From contig JAGDZR010000013.1 in the NCBI GenBank assembly GCA_049115695.1, positions 1 to 64,000 on the forward strand: DNA of 64,000 nt, read 5' to 3'. Below the pieces are notes generated by a model, which was given only the letters and a program-made list of their open reading frames with translations, searched no databases and was not told the origin of the DNA. This DNA is from JAGDZR01 sp049115695. GTDB taxonomy: Bacteria; Bacteroidota; Bacteroidia; Cytophagales; Cyclobacteriaceae. Positions 41,531-50,571 of the stretch are shown one piece after another. Position 1 is the first letter of the stretch, and every line of letters starts with the position of its first letter. The position numbers and the translations under genes are program-made.

Positions 41531-43471
41531 TCAATAGCTCAACCCATGTCCATATTGATAGAGTGGGTCTTTGGAATCGTAGGGCATATCTTCCAACTGC
41601 GCTTCCACAGCTTCCATGGATGAAGGAATTTCTAAAGGGAGCTTTCCTGAAGGGCTAAACTCACCAAATATCATTTCCAATATAATGTCCTCTTCAACTT
41701 CAAAATCAGCAATCACTGCTTTGCTGGCTGCATTGATATCAGGAATAACTGCAGGCCGCCCAATAGTCATAATTGTGATCGCAGGCTTTTGGCTAATTAG
41801 GTTTAGATATTCCTCCTTCTCTTCTTGAGGGAAGTCTAGTCTTCCCTGAGGAAATAGCCCTTCCATCAACCCGCCTCCCGGTGATGGTGATTTAGGAATT
41901 GGGAGCTTTAAAAGCACCACATCGGCATCTTCTACCGAACTTACTATTTGAGGAAAATCTACGTACTTTTCAGACTCCCATCCGCTTAGGTAGACTTTTT
42001 TGTCTTTGGCCAGTGGCAATAGTCCTTCATTTTTTAATAATACCAATGACCTACGTTGAGCAGCACGCCCCTTTTCTCGATTGACTTCATTATTGAAAAT
42101 GGCAAGACCAGTAGGATCGAGATAGGGGTTATCAAACAGACCTAATCTGAATTTATCCCTTAATAATCTTCTGATGGACGCATTGATTCGTTCTTCTGAT
42201 ATTTTCCCTTCCTTCACCAATTCTACCACCAACGCAGCGCGGGTTTCACCACCAAATTGGTCACAACCTGCGTTGATAATTTTTGCTACACGTTCCTTTT
42301 CCGTCAGATGTTCAACACCCCAGGCAGAAGCTTCTTTGACTGCCATATCGGTTACCAATCCCCAGTCAGTAGTAACTACTCCTTCAAAACCTAAAGAGTC
42401 TCTCAAAAGATCTGTGATAATTTCTTTGTTGTAAGCAAAGCCTACGTCTTCACTCGTTTGGCCAGTTGGGATACCATAGTACGGCATGATTTGAGCTGCA
42501 TTTGCCGGGAAGGCCCCTTCCACAAAAGGAATCATGTGATAATCGAACTGTCCTCCATCGTAGGATTGGCCCTTACCTGAAGCAAAATGCGCATCCCACC
42601 CGTCAGTTTGCGGGCCACCTCCTGAAAAGTGCTTGACCATGCAAGCGACACTATTTGCATCGAGGCTGTCTCCCTGGAATCCCTGTATATAAGCCCTAGT
42701 GAGTCTTGAAGTCATATATGCGTCTTCACTGAATACACTGTTGATTCTGGCCCATCTGGGTTCAGTCCCCAGGTCTGCCATGGGATGCAGTGCTACTCGG
42801 ATGCCCACAGCATTGTATTCCTGACGTGCTATGTCTCCAAATTCCCTTACAAGCACTGTATCGTCAATGGCGCCAAATCCTAGCTGAGATGGCCATCTGG
42901 TAAAAAACTGTGCCGCCAGATTAGTGCCAAAATTCATGGGCTTACCATGCCGTGGATCGGATGCAATCGTGACGGGAATTCCCAGTCTCGAGCGTTCGGC
43001 CATTTTTTGAATATCGTTATGCCATTTCAACAATCCATCAGCAGATCCTGCTGATAAGATGTTGAAATGATTCATGTTTTTGTTGAGCATCATACTGGTG
43101 ATGCTTTCAAGCATGAAAGAAAAAGGGTTTGAGAGAGTGGGTTTATCAATGATCGAACCATCATCTTCCAATATGGCCATGGTGATGAACATCATACCGG
43201 CTTTTTCCTCAACAGTCATCTGTTTAATCAGATCTTCAACCCGATCATCAATGGACAAGTCCGGATTTTCATAGATGTCTAATGAACCATTTTTATTCAA
43301 ATCACGAAGCTGTCTTCCTTCAATCGTCAGAGTAGGAGCTTCTTCGCCCAGCTTGGCATAGTTTGCCTTGGATTGACTATTCCATTTAATGCTAAAACCA
43401 GCGTAGGTAAGTGCCAGTATCAAAATAAGCGCTCCAATGATGTAGAGCAGGATTTTGAAAAACTTCTTCAT
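41531..43471 (-). CDS. Glycoside hydrolase family 3 protein, membrane-anchored
   Basis: The 646-residue protein has an N-terminal membrane segment (residues 5-25). GH3 N-domain: RLGIPVTIASDPRHG, KHFSGGGPQTDGWD at 280-293 (K-H-F substrate motif), and the nucleophile D369 in GVVTTDWGLVTD. The C-domain follows with SLVLLKNEGLLPL and ends LYQYGHGLSY. The substrate is a beta-glucoside or related beta-linked sugar; GH3 also includes N-acetylhexosaminidases and xylosidases, and sequence does not decide. Convergent with the parD remnant. Confidence 0.92.
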   Translation of the reverse strand: MKKFFKILLYIIGALILILALTYAGFSIKWNSQSKANYAKLGEEAPTLTIEGRQLRDLNKNGSLDIYENPDLSIDDRVEDLIKQMTVEEKAGMMFITMAILEDDGSIIDKPTLSNPFSFMLESITSMMLNKNMNHFNILSAGSADGLLKWHNDIQKMAERSRLGIPVTIASDPRHGKPMNFGTNLAAQFFTRWPSQLGFGAIDDTVLVREFGDIARQEYNAVGIRVALHPMADLGTEPRWARINSVFSEDAYMTSRLTRAYIQGFQGDSLDANSVACMVKHFSGGGPQTDGWDAHFASGKGQSYDGGQFDYHMIPFVEGAFPANAAQIMPYYGIPTGQTSEDVGFAYNKEIITDLLRDSLGFEGVVTTDWGLVTDMAVKEASAWGVEHLTEKERVAKIINAGCDQFGGETRAALVVELVKEGKISEERINASIRRLLRDKFRLGLFDNPYLDPTGLAIFNNEVNREKGRAAQRRSLVLLKNEGLLPLAKDKKVYLSGWESEKYVDFPQIVSSVEDADVVLLKLPIPKSPSPGGGLMEGLFPQGRLDFPQEEKEEYLNLISQKPAITIMTIGRPAVIPDINAASKAVIADFEVEEDIILEMIFGEFSPSGKLPLEIPSSMEAVEAQLEDMPYDSKDPLYQYGHGLSY

Positions 43472-43542
43472 GTTCAGGTGTATTGTCTAGTAAATATACG
43501 ACCTGGGAAATAGAAGGCAATTCAGAATATGATGGAAGGAAA

Positions 43543-44628
43543 CTAGTGGTTAATACTGTCTCTTATTTTGTTAAATTCTTCTTCTCCAAGCATTTCCTTG
43601 GCTTCATTTTTTAAGTGATCGTAGGTGAAAGGCGCCAGCATCAGCCCCACAAAATTTTGTGGATAGTTGGGCATTTCTTCCAGTCCAATATCATCACTTG
43701 GCTGTTCTCCTTTGGGTAAATAGAAAGTCCCAAATAGGATGTCCCAAAAAATCACATCTCCGCCATAATTGGTGTGTCCCTCATGAATCAATTTGCTATG
43801 GTGATATCTATGATTTTTAGGAGTTGAAAAAATATAGTCGAAAGGCCCCAGGATAAGGTCCATATTGGTATGTTGAAATCTGCCTATGACCCTGCCGAGC
43901 AACCCAGTTACAAACACGATCTCAACTGGCGCCTGAACAAAGGCAAGGGGAATGCCCCAAAGAAGGCTCGAGACAAGCCCTTCCAATGGGTGTGAGCGAG
44001 TTCCATTAAACCAGTAAAGCCGTTTGCTAGAATGATGCACCGCATGCCACCTCCACATGAACTCTGACTCATGCATCCAGCGATGGTACCAATACCGGAA
44101 AAAATCTCTGACAGAGAGCAATAGCAATACCTGAATGACCGGGTGAAGCATTGTTGGCCAATAAGCTTGACCAATGGATGGGGAAATTTCCTGAACAACC
44201 AGTGCGACTGTGGCAAGTCTGATGGGTCTGTTGATATAATCGCCCCAGATTTTGCCACCAAAAAATAACATCCAATCGATAGTTGCATCCTCATCATTCA
44301 GCCATTTGCGACTAAATGGGATAAGATGTTCAAGGGGGGCAAAAATGGCACCAAGAATCAAAAACATGATGATGGTGCCAAAGAAACTTCGGCTTGTGAA
44401 TCCATTTTCAACTAAGTCAAAACCTACATAAAAAGTCAAGCAGAGAAATAAGGGATAAATACTGACTTGGAGTATTTTTTTAAACAGCGTTCCTTCAATT
44501 TTATGACTAAGAGGTTCAATCAATTTGAGTGAATGGCGAAAGGGCAACACGATATAGTTGATCCCGATGTATTCGATAGGTCTGAAAAGTGCGGTCAAAC
44601 CTCGATATAGCGCTTTGAGTATTTTCAT
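43543..44628 (-). CDS. Sterol desaturase / fatty acid hydroxylase family protein
   Basis: This 361-residue membrane di-iron oxygenase-type protein has several helices. His-rich boxes are YHRWMHESEFMWRWHAVHHSS (HxxxH and HxxHH) and NHRYHHSKLIHEGHTNYGG (HxxHH), the family metal ligands. It would hydroxylate or desaturate a lipid; bacterial members act on carotenoids, sphingolipids or ornithine lipids among others, so the substrate is open. Monocistronic. Confidence 0.9.
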   Translation of the reverse strand: MKILKALYRGLTALFRPIEYIGINYIVLPFRHSLKLIEPLSHKIEGTLFKKILQVSIYPLFLCLTFYVGFDLVENGFTSRSFFGTIIMFLILGAIFAPLEHLIPFSRKWLNDEDATIDWMLFFGGKIWGDYINRPIRLATVALVVQEISPSIGQAYWPTMLHPVIQVLLLLSVRDFFRYWYHRWMHESEFMWRWHAVHHSSKRLYWFNGTRSHPLEGLVSSLLWGIPLAFVQAPVEIVFVTGLLGRVIGRFQHTNMDLILGPFDYIFSTPKNHRYHHSKLIHEGHTNYGGDVIFWDILFGTFYLPKGEQPSDDIGLEEMPNYPQNFVGLMLAPFTYDHLKNEAKEMLGEEEFNKIRDSINH

Positions 44629-44834
44629 AAGCTTTGATTGTCAGTACAGTTTATAAAAATACATTAGAAACGTTTCAGGGAACCGTTTGCCTTCATCAAT
44701 GGACGATAGTAGTATGAAAATGGATGATAAGTGCAATTGATGGCATTGACTATGATTGGATGGATACATTTAGAACCATTGATTATTATTTCAAAACAAC
44801 CAATAATCTTTTGTCTCACCTGCTGTGTTCTGAG

Positions 44835-46187
44835 TTAAATAGGCAACTCAATTTCAAAACTTACACCGTTTTTTTCATTTGTGGCTGTAATTTTTCCATT
44901 ATGCTCCTTTATAATGTTATAGGCAATCGAAAGCCCTAGACCAGTACCATCTCCTGGCTCTTTTGTAGTAAAGAATGGATCAAAAACTCGACCAATCACT
45001 TCTTCTGAAATGGGTGATCCACTGTTGTGTATTACTATATGCACCATTTCGTCTTGTAATGTTTGAATATGTAATTCTCTCTTGTCAGATTGTTTCGAAA
45101 TCTCGTAAATGGCGTTTTCGAGAACATTAACAACAACACGATGAATTTTCTCAGGGATGATTCTAATATCTCCCTTGAGTTTGAAGTCTTTTGTGATTTT
45201 AATCCCCGTTGGAAATTTTGGCGTTAAAAGGATCAACGCATTTTCGATTATTTCATGCACGTCCATATTGACAGGGTTACTATTTTCACTGAACGCGAAT
45301 GTTCTAAGTGTACCTACAATGGACGAGATTCGCCTCGATCCTTCATCTACCATTTCAAATCCTTCGCTGATTAAGTTTCTGGTTTCGTTATTTACCTGTT
45401 TTCCTAAGTCCTTCTCGATAGACTTCAGCAAATTCACACCACCACTCACAATATTCATTGGGTTGTTAATTTCATGAGCCATTCCTGCAGTAAGCGTCCC
45501 AATTGAGGCCATTTTTTCTGACTGAATGAGTTGTTGTTGTGTTTGCTTTAAGTTCTCAATGGCCGACCCAAGTTCATGATTTAAAGAGTTGATTTCATCA
45601 TTTTTAGTAATCAATTTTCGCTTCTCAATGTTCAGTCTGAATTTGAAATAAAGAATCATGTTTGTGGTTATAATGATTCGAGTAACAACATTCAACACCG
45701 CATCCATCTCAGGCGAAAAATATATTTTTTGTGGAGGTAAGTCGAACACGCCGGCTTGTTGGAAAGTGAACAAGGTGCCGTAAAGCAATAAGTATCCAAA
45801 CGTGTAAACAATTAGAGGGCCCCCTTGAAAAATGATAAATGTGAAAATAATGAGATTTACTAAGTCAAGAACGAATGGCCCTAAAATGCCGTTATAAGTA
45901 AAAAAGGACCCAACGATTGATATTGAAAAAAGAATGGTTATGTAATTTTTCGCTATTAAATGATTCTTTATCAGGAAATAAACCCCTGTTATAATGATCA
46001 AAAAAGCGGTTCCTGTTAACGCATGAAGGTCAGCTTTGTCTTCATTGATCAAATAGTTTCTCAACGTAAGGAGCGCATAGAAAAATGTGATTGCGATGGT
46101 ATATAAGACAAACCTTATAATCAGTTTCTGTTCTTGTGATTCCGAGACCGCACGGAATGTCAAATCCTCCTTTGGCCGACTATTCAT
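44835..46187 (-). CDS. Membrane sensor histidine kinase
   Basis: The 450-residue kinase has six predicted transmembrane helices in the first 190 residues (for example LIIRFVLYTIAITFFYALLT and LNVVTRIIITTNMILYFKF), a coiled-coil linker, HisKA with H238 in GMAHEINNPMN, and HATPase_c with VVVNVLENAIYE (N), FDPFFTTKEPGDGTGLGLS (F/G). It has no sensory domain outside the membrane region. No response regulator gene is adjacent, so it is an orphan kinase. The divergent upstream region toward the PspC terminator is 207 bp. Confidence 0.93.
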   Translation of the reverse strand: MNSRPKEDLTFRAVSESQEQKLIIRFVLYTIAITFFYALLTLRNYLINEDKADLHALTGTAFLIIITGVYFLIKNHLIAKNYITILFSISIVGSFFTYNGILGPFVLDLVNLIIFTFIIFQGGPLIVYTFGYLLLYGTLFTFQQAGVFDLPPQKIYFSPEMDAVLNVVTRIIITTNMILYFKFRLNIEKRKLITKNDEINSLNHELGSAIENLKQTQQQLIQSEKMASIGTLTAGMAHEINNPMNIVSGGVNLLKSIEKDLGKQVNNETRNLISEGFEMVDEGSRRISSIVGTLRTFAFSENSNPVNMDVHEIIENALILLTPKFPTGIKITKDFKLKGDIRIIPEKIHRVVVNVLENAIYEISKQSDKRELHIQTLQDEMVHIVIHNSGSPISEEVIGRVFDPFFTTKEPGDGTGLGLSIAYNIIKEHNGKITATNEKNGVSFEIELPI

Positions 46188-46334
46188 TTATTTGCTGCGA
46201 TTATTCTATTGTAACAATAAATAAAAGAACTGATAAGGGTTATATTAAATGGCCAAAACAACCTCTAAATTCGATAAATGAGTAAAAACAGGAACATGAA
46301 TTACTCATGAGACGCATACCCGGACCGAAAATGG

Positions 46335-46369
46335 AAAAAACAAACCCTGAGCATCTCTACTCAGGGTTT
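46335..46369 (-). terminator. Intrinsic terminator of the padR-pspC operon
   Basis: AAACCCTGAG (46342-46351), 8-nt loop, CTCAGGGTTT (46360-46369). On the minus strand GTTTTTT follows. It begins 25 nt after the stop of the PspC gene. Confidence 0.85.
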
Positions 46370-46394
46370 CAGCATTATTGGTTATCAGAAAAAC

Positions 46395-48869
46395 TTAATA
46401 TTTTTTGATGGTGCTAAGGCCATCATCATCAGCCATGAGTCTTGGTGATCCTTTGAAACGAACAGTACTGACGCCTGCTGCCTTCACATCCAATGATTCT
46501 GTGGCATAGACATTGGCTTTTGATGCCCCTAAGGCTTGTAATTCCATTCTATCGACGGGAAATTCTAGCGCATCTATTTTACTGGCACCTACAATTCTTA
46601 TATCCGCTCTATCCGCATTGCCTTTTAGTTCCAGTTTGGAAGCTCCTGTGAGATTGACATCCAGATAGTCGACATTTATTTCGCCCTCTATTTCCGAAGC
46701 ACCAGTCAATGTGATTTCCAAGTCATCACCTTCAATTCCTTCAAGTGTTCCGCTACATCCTCCTATGAGTTCAATCGACTCCAGGCTTGGAGTAATGATA
46801 TGGATGTAAGCCTTCTTATCCCAGTCATCTCGTTCCCAAATTTCCCAGTCATGTTTGTATTCAATATTCAGTTCATCACCTCGCTGCGAAAGAAATATAT
46901 CCTCTACATTCTCTCCTTTGACCATGACACTATGTTCATTCCCTTGTTCTATTTTGACATCAAAGAATGAGGTAATTTTCACTTCATTGAAGTTTTCAAA
47001 TTCGTAGGTTCGGGTGTCACCGGTTGCATTATCCCATCTACGTTGATCACGTGATTTGTACCGATAATTCCTGCGCGATTTTCTTTCTGAGGGCTCACAA
47101 GTCAAACACTGAAGTCCTTCTGTATCAAATACCCAATCATTCCCTTCCATCTGGTGAGCTCTATAGCCATTGTGGTATAGTGTATTTCTGATGATTTCAT
47201 CAAGGTTCTCATCCATTCGAAAGGTTGTTCCGAGAGGAATATAGAAAACTACGTCAGCTTCCTGAAATCTAAAGGGGCCATTCCGAAAGTCGATTTCACT
47301 GTCAAAAATGAACTGGTCACCTTCCTGTACAATCGAGTAAGAAACAGCTTCAGCATTTCGCTTGGCATTTGTATTGGACGATCCTCTTGACTCGATGATC
47401 ACCACTGCTTTATAGGTACTGTCGCTGTGACCTCTGAGCTGAAGGTTAACACTTTCATAGTCATCATATGAGTAGTTTTCGTTGAGTTTCAGCGTAGCAA
47501 TGCCAGTTGTTTTCTCAAAGATCATTTCCTTTCGGATATCATTTTCTGTTCTGAAATCATTGATCAATCCAGGTACAAAAAATGCGGTTCCGATTAATCC
47601 CATGATCCAAAAACCAAACAAGGTCCAGCCAATGTATGCATTTCCAACTCTTCTCTTTAACATGATCACCAAACCGAGTAAAGAGATCGAAAGAGCCGGA
47701 ATAAAGGAGACCAGGAAGATAGACAAAGCAGCCATCCAACTCATGGAGGAACCAAGTAGGTCAATAGACAGGTCACCTATGTGGATGTAATCAGCCCAGG
47801 CAAAAGTGACACCCATTAGGACAAAGAACATGATGACGAAACTGAACATCAACGCGAAACCCACCAATGTAATTATGGCGCCTACCAGTATCCTAAAGGC
47901 TTCAACCAAAAAGATCATTAGTGGTCCTAAAGCCTTGCCTACTCCATTGAAAACAATGGCAATCAATCGGAATGGGAATAGGAGAATTTTGACGAAGATA
48001 TTTTCTTCACCCTCTTTAATTTGAAAGTTCTTTTTTACCGTGCTTTCGATATTAGAGAGGGTAACAGGCTCCCCCTGCATTTCCATTTTTTGAGTGATCG
48101 TATTGGCTTCTGGTGTGATGATCCATAATATGATATAGAGCAATAGACCTGCACCGCCTAAGAAAATGGAAATAACGAAAAGCAATCGAATCAATGTGAC
48201 GTCCACAGCAAAGTAAGCAGCGATTCCACTTGAAATTCCTCCAAGGACCCGATTATCCGGGTTGCGATAAAGTTTTTTGACATTTTTATCTTCTTCCAAA
48301 GCATGGTGAGGAGGAAGCACGATCCAGAGTATCACATACGCTAAGAATGTAGCTCCGCTAAATCCCCAGAAAAAGAAATTGAAGAATAATGCAAGGATGA
48401 TAAGTCGGATCCAAAGCGCATCAATGTTGAAATAGTGGGCCATTCCTGATGCCACACCGCCAAGCAATTTTCTGCGTGTATCTCTATATAAACGCTTGCC
48501 CATATTTTGGAAGCCAAAGTCATCCTTTGGTGAAGATTCCTCTTCTGTTTTTTCCTCTTCAGTTGTTGCTTGTTGAGTATTTGATTCTTTGGGTTCTGAT
48601 TCTATGGTTGCTTCAAAATCCGCGACAGTCCCCATGACTCCTTCCAGCTCGTCGATGTTTTCTTTTGAGATTACCTGATTTGTGTCGGAGAGCTTGCTTA
48701 ACAGAATTTCAGCGATTCTGTTTTCGATATCATCGATGATCTCTTTGCTATCCTCGAAAGTTGAAAAATAGTTATTTATCGAGTCGAGGTACTGTTTCAA
48801 ATGATCATATCCGTCTTCCTCTATGTGGAAAATGATACCACCAATGTTGATACTTATATTCTTTTTCAT
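46395..48869 (-). CDS. Double PspC-domain membrane protein with head-GIN (DUF2807) domain
   Basis: The 824-residue protein begins with a conserved cytosolic region (INIGGIIFHIEEDGYDHLK, ENRIAEILLSKL). Two PspC domains follow: about 128-190 (RLYRDTRRKLLGGVASGMAH) and 198-260 (LYRNPDNRVLGGISSGIAAY). Further helices lie at about 290-450. The C-terminal part (from about 640) is a DUF2807 beta-helix: YEFENFNEVKITSFFDVKI, then repeating LEITLTGASEIEGE, LDVNLTGASKLELKG. The family is linked to envelope stress responses in Bacteroidota. Its start overlaps padR by 4 bp, implying PadR control of its expression. Confidence 0.9.
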   Translation of the reverse strand: MKKNISINIGGIIFHIEEDGYDHLKQYLDSINNYFSTFEDSKEIIDDIENRIAEILLSKLSDTNQVISKENIDELEGVMGTVADFEATIESEPKESNTQQATTEEEKTEEESSPKDDFGFQNMGKRLYRDTRRKLLGGVASGMAHYFNIDALWIRLIILALFFNFFFWGFSGATFLAYVILWIVLPPHHALEEDKNVKKLYRNPDNRVLGGISSGIAAYFAVDVTLIRLLFVISIFLGGAGLLLYIILWIITPEANTITQKMEMQGEPVTLSNIESTVKKNFQIKEGEENIFVKILLFPFRLIAIVFNGVGKALGPLMIFLVEAFRILVGAIITLVGFALMFSFVIMFFVLMGVTFAWADYIHIGDLSIDLLGSSMSWMAALSIFLVSFIPALSISLLGLVIMLKRRVGNAYIGWTLFGFWIMGLIGTAFFVPGLINDFRTENDIRKEMIFEKTTGIATLKLNENYSYDDYESVNLQLRGHSDSTYKAVVIIESRGSSNTNAKRNAEAVSYSIVQEGDQFIFDSEIDFRNGPFRFQEADVVFYIPLGTTFRMDENLDEIIRNTLYHNGYRAHQMEGNDWVFDTEGLQCLTCEPSERKSRRNYRYKSRDQRRWDNATGDTRTYEFENFNEVKITSFFDVKIEQGNEHSVMVKGENVEDIFLSQRGDELNIEYKHDWEIWERDDWDKKAYIHIITPSLESIELIGGCSGTLEGIEGDDLEITLTGASEIEGEINVDYLDVNLTGASKLELKGNADRADIRIVGASKIDALEFPVDRMELQALGASKANVYATESLDVKAAGVSTVRFKGSPRLMADDDGLSTIKKY

Positions 48870-49246
48870 GATTGCTCTTCGTTAGACTTAGCCTTAGTTG
48901 TTTTGGTCTTCTTGGACTTTTTTAGCGAAATGATTTTTTTGGTGCTAGACACCAACTCATCCCAGGTTTGATCAAGGGTATCTACAAAATTTCGTCCCTC
49001 GTCCGTGATGGTGTAGTACTTACGTGGTGGTCCCGAGCTGGATTCCACCCATTTGTAATCAACCAGTCCAGCCTTTCTAAGACGGGTGAGAAGCGGGTAC
49101 AATGTTCCTTCTACAACCATAATTTTAGCGGAAGTTAGTTCTTCAAGCATGTCAGAAGCATACACCTCTCCGCGCGCTATAATGTGTAGAATACAGAACT
49201 CAAGTATTCCTTTTCTCATCTGTACTTGTGTATTCTCTATTTTCAT
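48866..49246 (-). CDS. PadR-family transcriptional regulator
   Basis: The 126-residue regulator has a winged helix: MRKGILEFCILHIIARGEVY, then LTSAKIMVVEGTLYPLLTRL (the PadR signature) and GPPRKYYTITDEGR in the wing. A basic tail (KSKKTKTTKAKSNEEQS) ends the protein. It is coupled by ATGA overlap to the PspC gene, the standard arrangement for PadR and a membrane target. The 180-bp upstream region is AT-rich, with palindrome GACATATGTC at 49413-49422 as a possible site. Confidence 0.92.
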   Translation of the reverse strand: MKIENTQVQMRKGILEFCILHIIARGEVYASDMLEELTSAKIMVVEGTLYPLLTRLRKAGLVDYKWVESSSGPPRKYYTITDEGRNFVDTLDQTWDELVSSTKKIISLKKSKKTKTTKAKSNEEQS

Positions 49247-49485
49247 GAATCTATCGTTTCAAACACACGAGGTGTTTATTACCAATAACTATATACGGAA
49301 AGGTACTATGCATGGCCAAGTACTAGGTGAAAAATATTCCGATTCACATGTATATATTTTAATAATCATATATAATATTGGTATAATTATATATTAGGTG
49401 CTTTTTTTGTCTGACATATGTCTCAATCTTGTTTGATCAACATCGCAAAAAACTGCTAAGAGATCGTAAATTGCAATCTGTTACA

Positions 49486-50571
49486 ATGCGTAAACTGATC
49501 AACAATGTGATATGGATGATTTGTGCACTGCCTCTGGTAGTGCATGGGCAGTTGGCAACACCGAAATATTCAAATGAATTTATGAATCTCGGTGCAGGCG
49601 CATCATTTATGGCGGTAGGTCAGGCCGGTTCTTCGGCGGTTGATGATGCTGAGGCCGGCTATTGGAATCCGGCCGGGTTGGTTAGGATGGAAAGTGATTA
49701 TCAAATTGGGTTAATGCATGCTGCGTATTTTGCGGGCATAGCCAACTATGATTATGCCACAATTGCGGCCAAACTGGATACCTCTTCAGCCATTGGATTA
49801 AGTGTTATTCGTTTTGCTGTGGATAATATTCCGGATACACGTGCCCTGTTTGATGCTAATGGATCCATTCATTATGATCGCATTCAAATGTTTTCGGCAC
49901 AGGATTTTGGGTTTTTACTGACTTATGCGCGAAAATCATCGTTGCTGGGTGGAATCTCCTTGGGCGCCAATGCAAAAGTGATTTATCGCAAAGCAGGTGT
50001 TTTTTCACAGGCCATTGGCTTTGGAATTGATATGGGAACCCAAAAGCAGCTAGGTCAGTGGCAGTTGGGAGTTACAGGGAAGGACATCTTTGGGACGTTC
50101 AATGCATGGTCTCATAATCCAGAGGAACTTCGTGAAATATTTCAGTTGACTGGCAATGACGTCCCTATCAATACGCTTGAAGTGACACTGCCTAGATTGA
50201 TTTTGGGTATATCTAGAAAGATCACACTCCCTAAACAAATCATACTTATGCCACTTTTGGACCTGGATGTGACCTTTGATGGCAAGCGAAATACATTGCT
50301 CAGATCAAATTTTGCATCACTTGATCCTCACGGTGGGGTGTCGATCGGATACCGGGATTTAATATTTGTGAGATTAGGCGTAAGCCAGTTTCAACAATTT
50401 GAAAGGCTGAGTGGGACCAAGCGATGGTCTTTTTTGCCTAGCGGAGGTATTGGCATCAATGTAGGTGAGATTAATATTGATTATGCCATGACCGATATTG
50501 GTGATCGTGCTCAGGGGCTCTATACACATGTTTTTTCAGTGAAGGCAAGGTTATATGCAAAAGAGAAGTAA
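49486..50571 (+). CDS. PorV/PorQ-family outer-membrane protein
   Basis: From ATG 49486 the protein has 361 residues; an in-frame TTG at 49429 adds 19 implausible residues, whereas 49486 gives a good signal peptide (MRKLINNVIWMICALPLVVH, ending HGQ). The mature start KYSNEFMNLGAGASFMAVGQ and AEAGYWNPAGL match the PorV/PorQ family of FadL-like barrels that shuttle T9SS cargo to the cell surface. Pairing with the PorU2-like gene (17-bp overlap) supports a role in that step. It is probably not the canonical PorV. Confidence 0.85.
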   Translation: MRKLINNVIWMICALPLVVHGQLATPKYSNEFMNLGAGASFMAVGQAGSSAVDDAEAGYWNPAGLVRMESDYQIGLMHAAYFAGIANYDYATIAAKLDTSSAIGLSVIRFAVDNIPDTRALFDANGSIHYDRIQMFSAQDFGFLLTYARKSSLLGGISLGANAKVIYRKAGVFSQAIGFGIDMGTQKQLGQWQLGVTGKDIFGTFNAWSHNPEELREIFQLTGNDVPINTLEVTLPRLILGISRKITLPKQIILMPLLDLDVTFDGKRNTLLRSNFASLDPHGGVSIGYRDLIFVRLGVSQFQQFERLSGTKRWSFLPSGGIGINVGEINIDYAMTDIGDRAQGLYTHVFSVKARLYAKEK

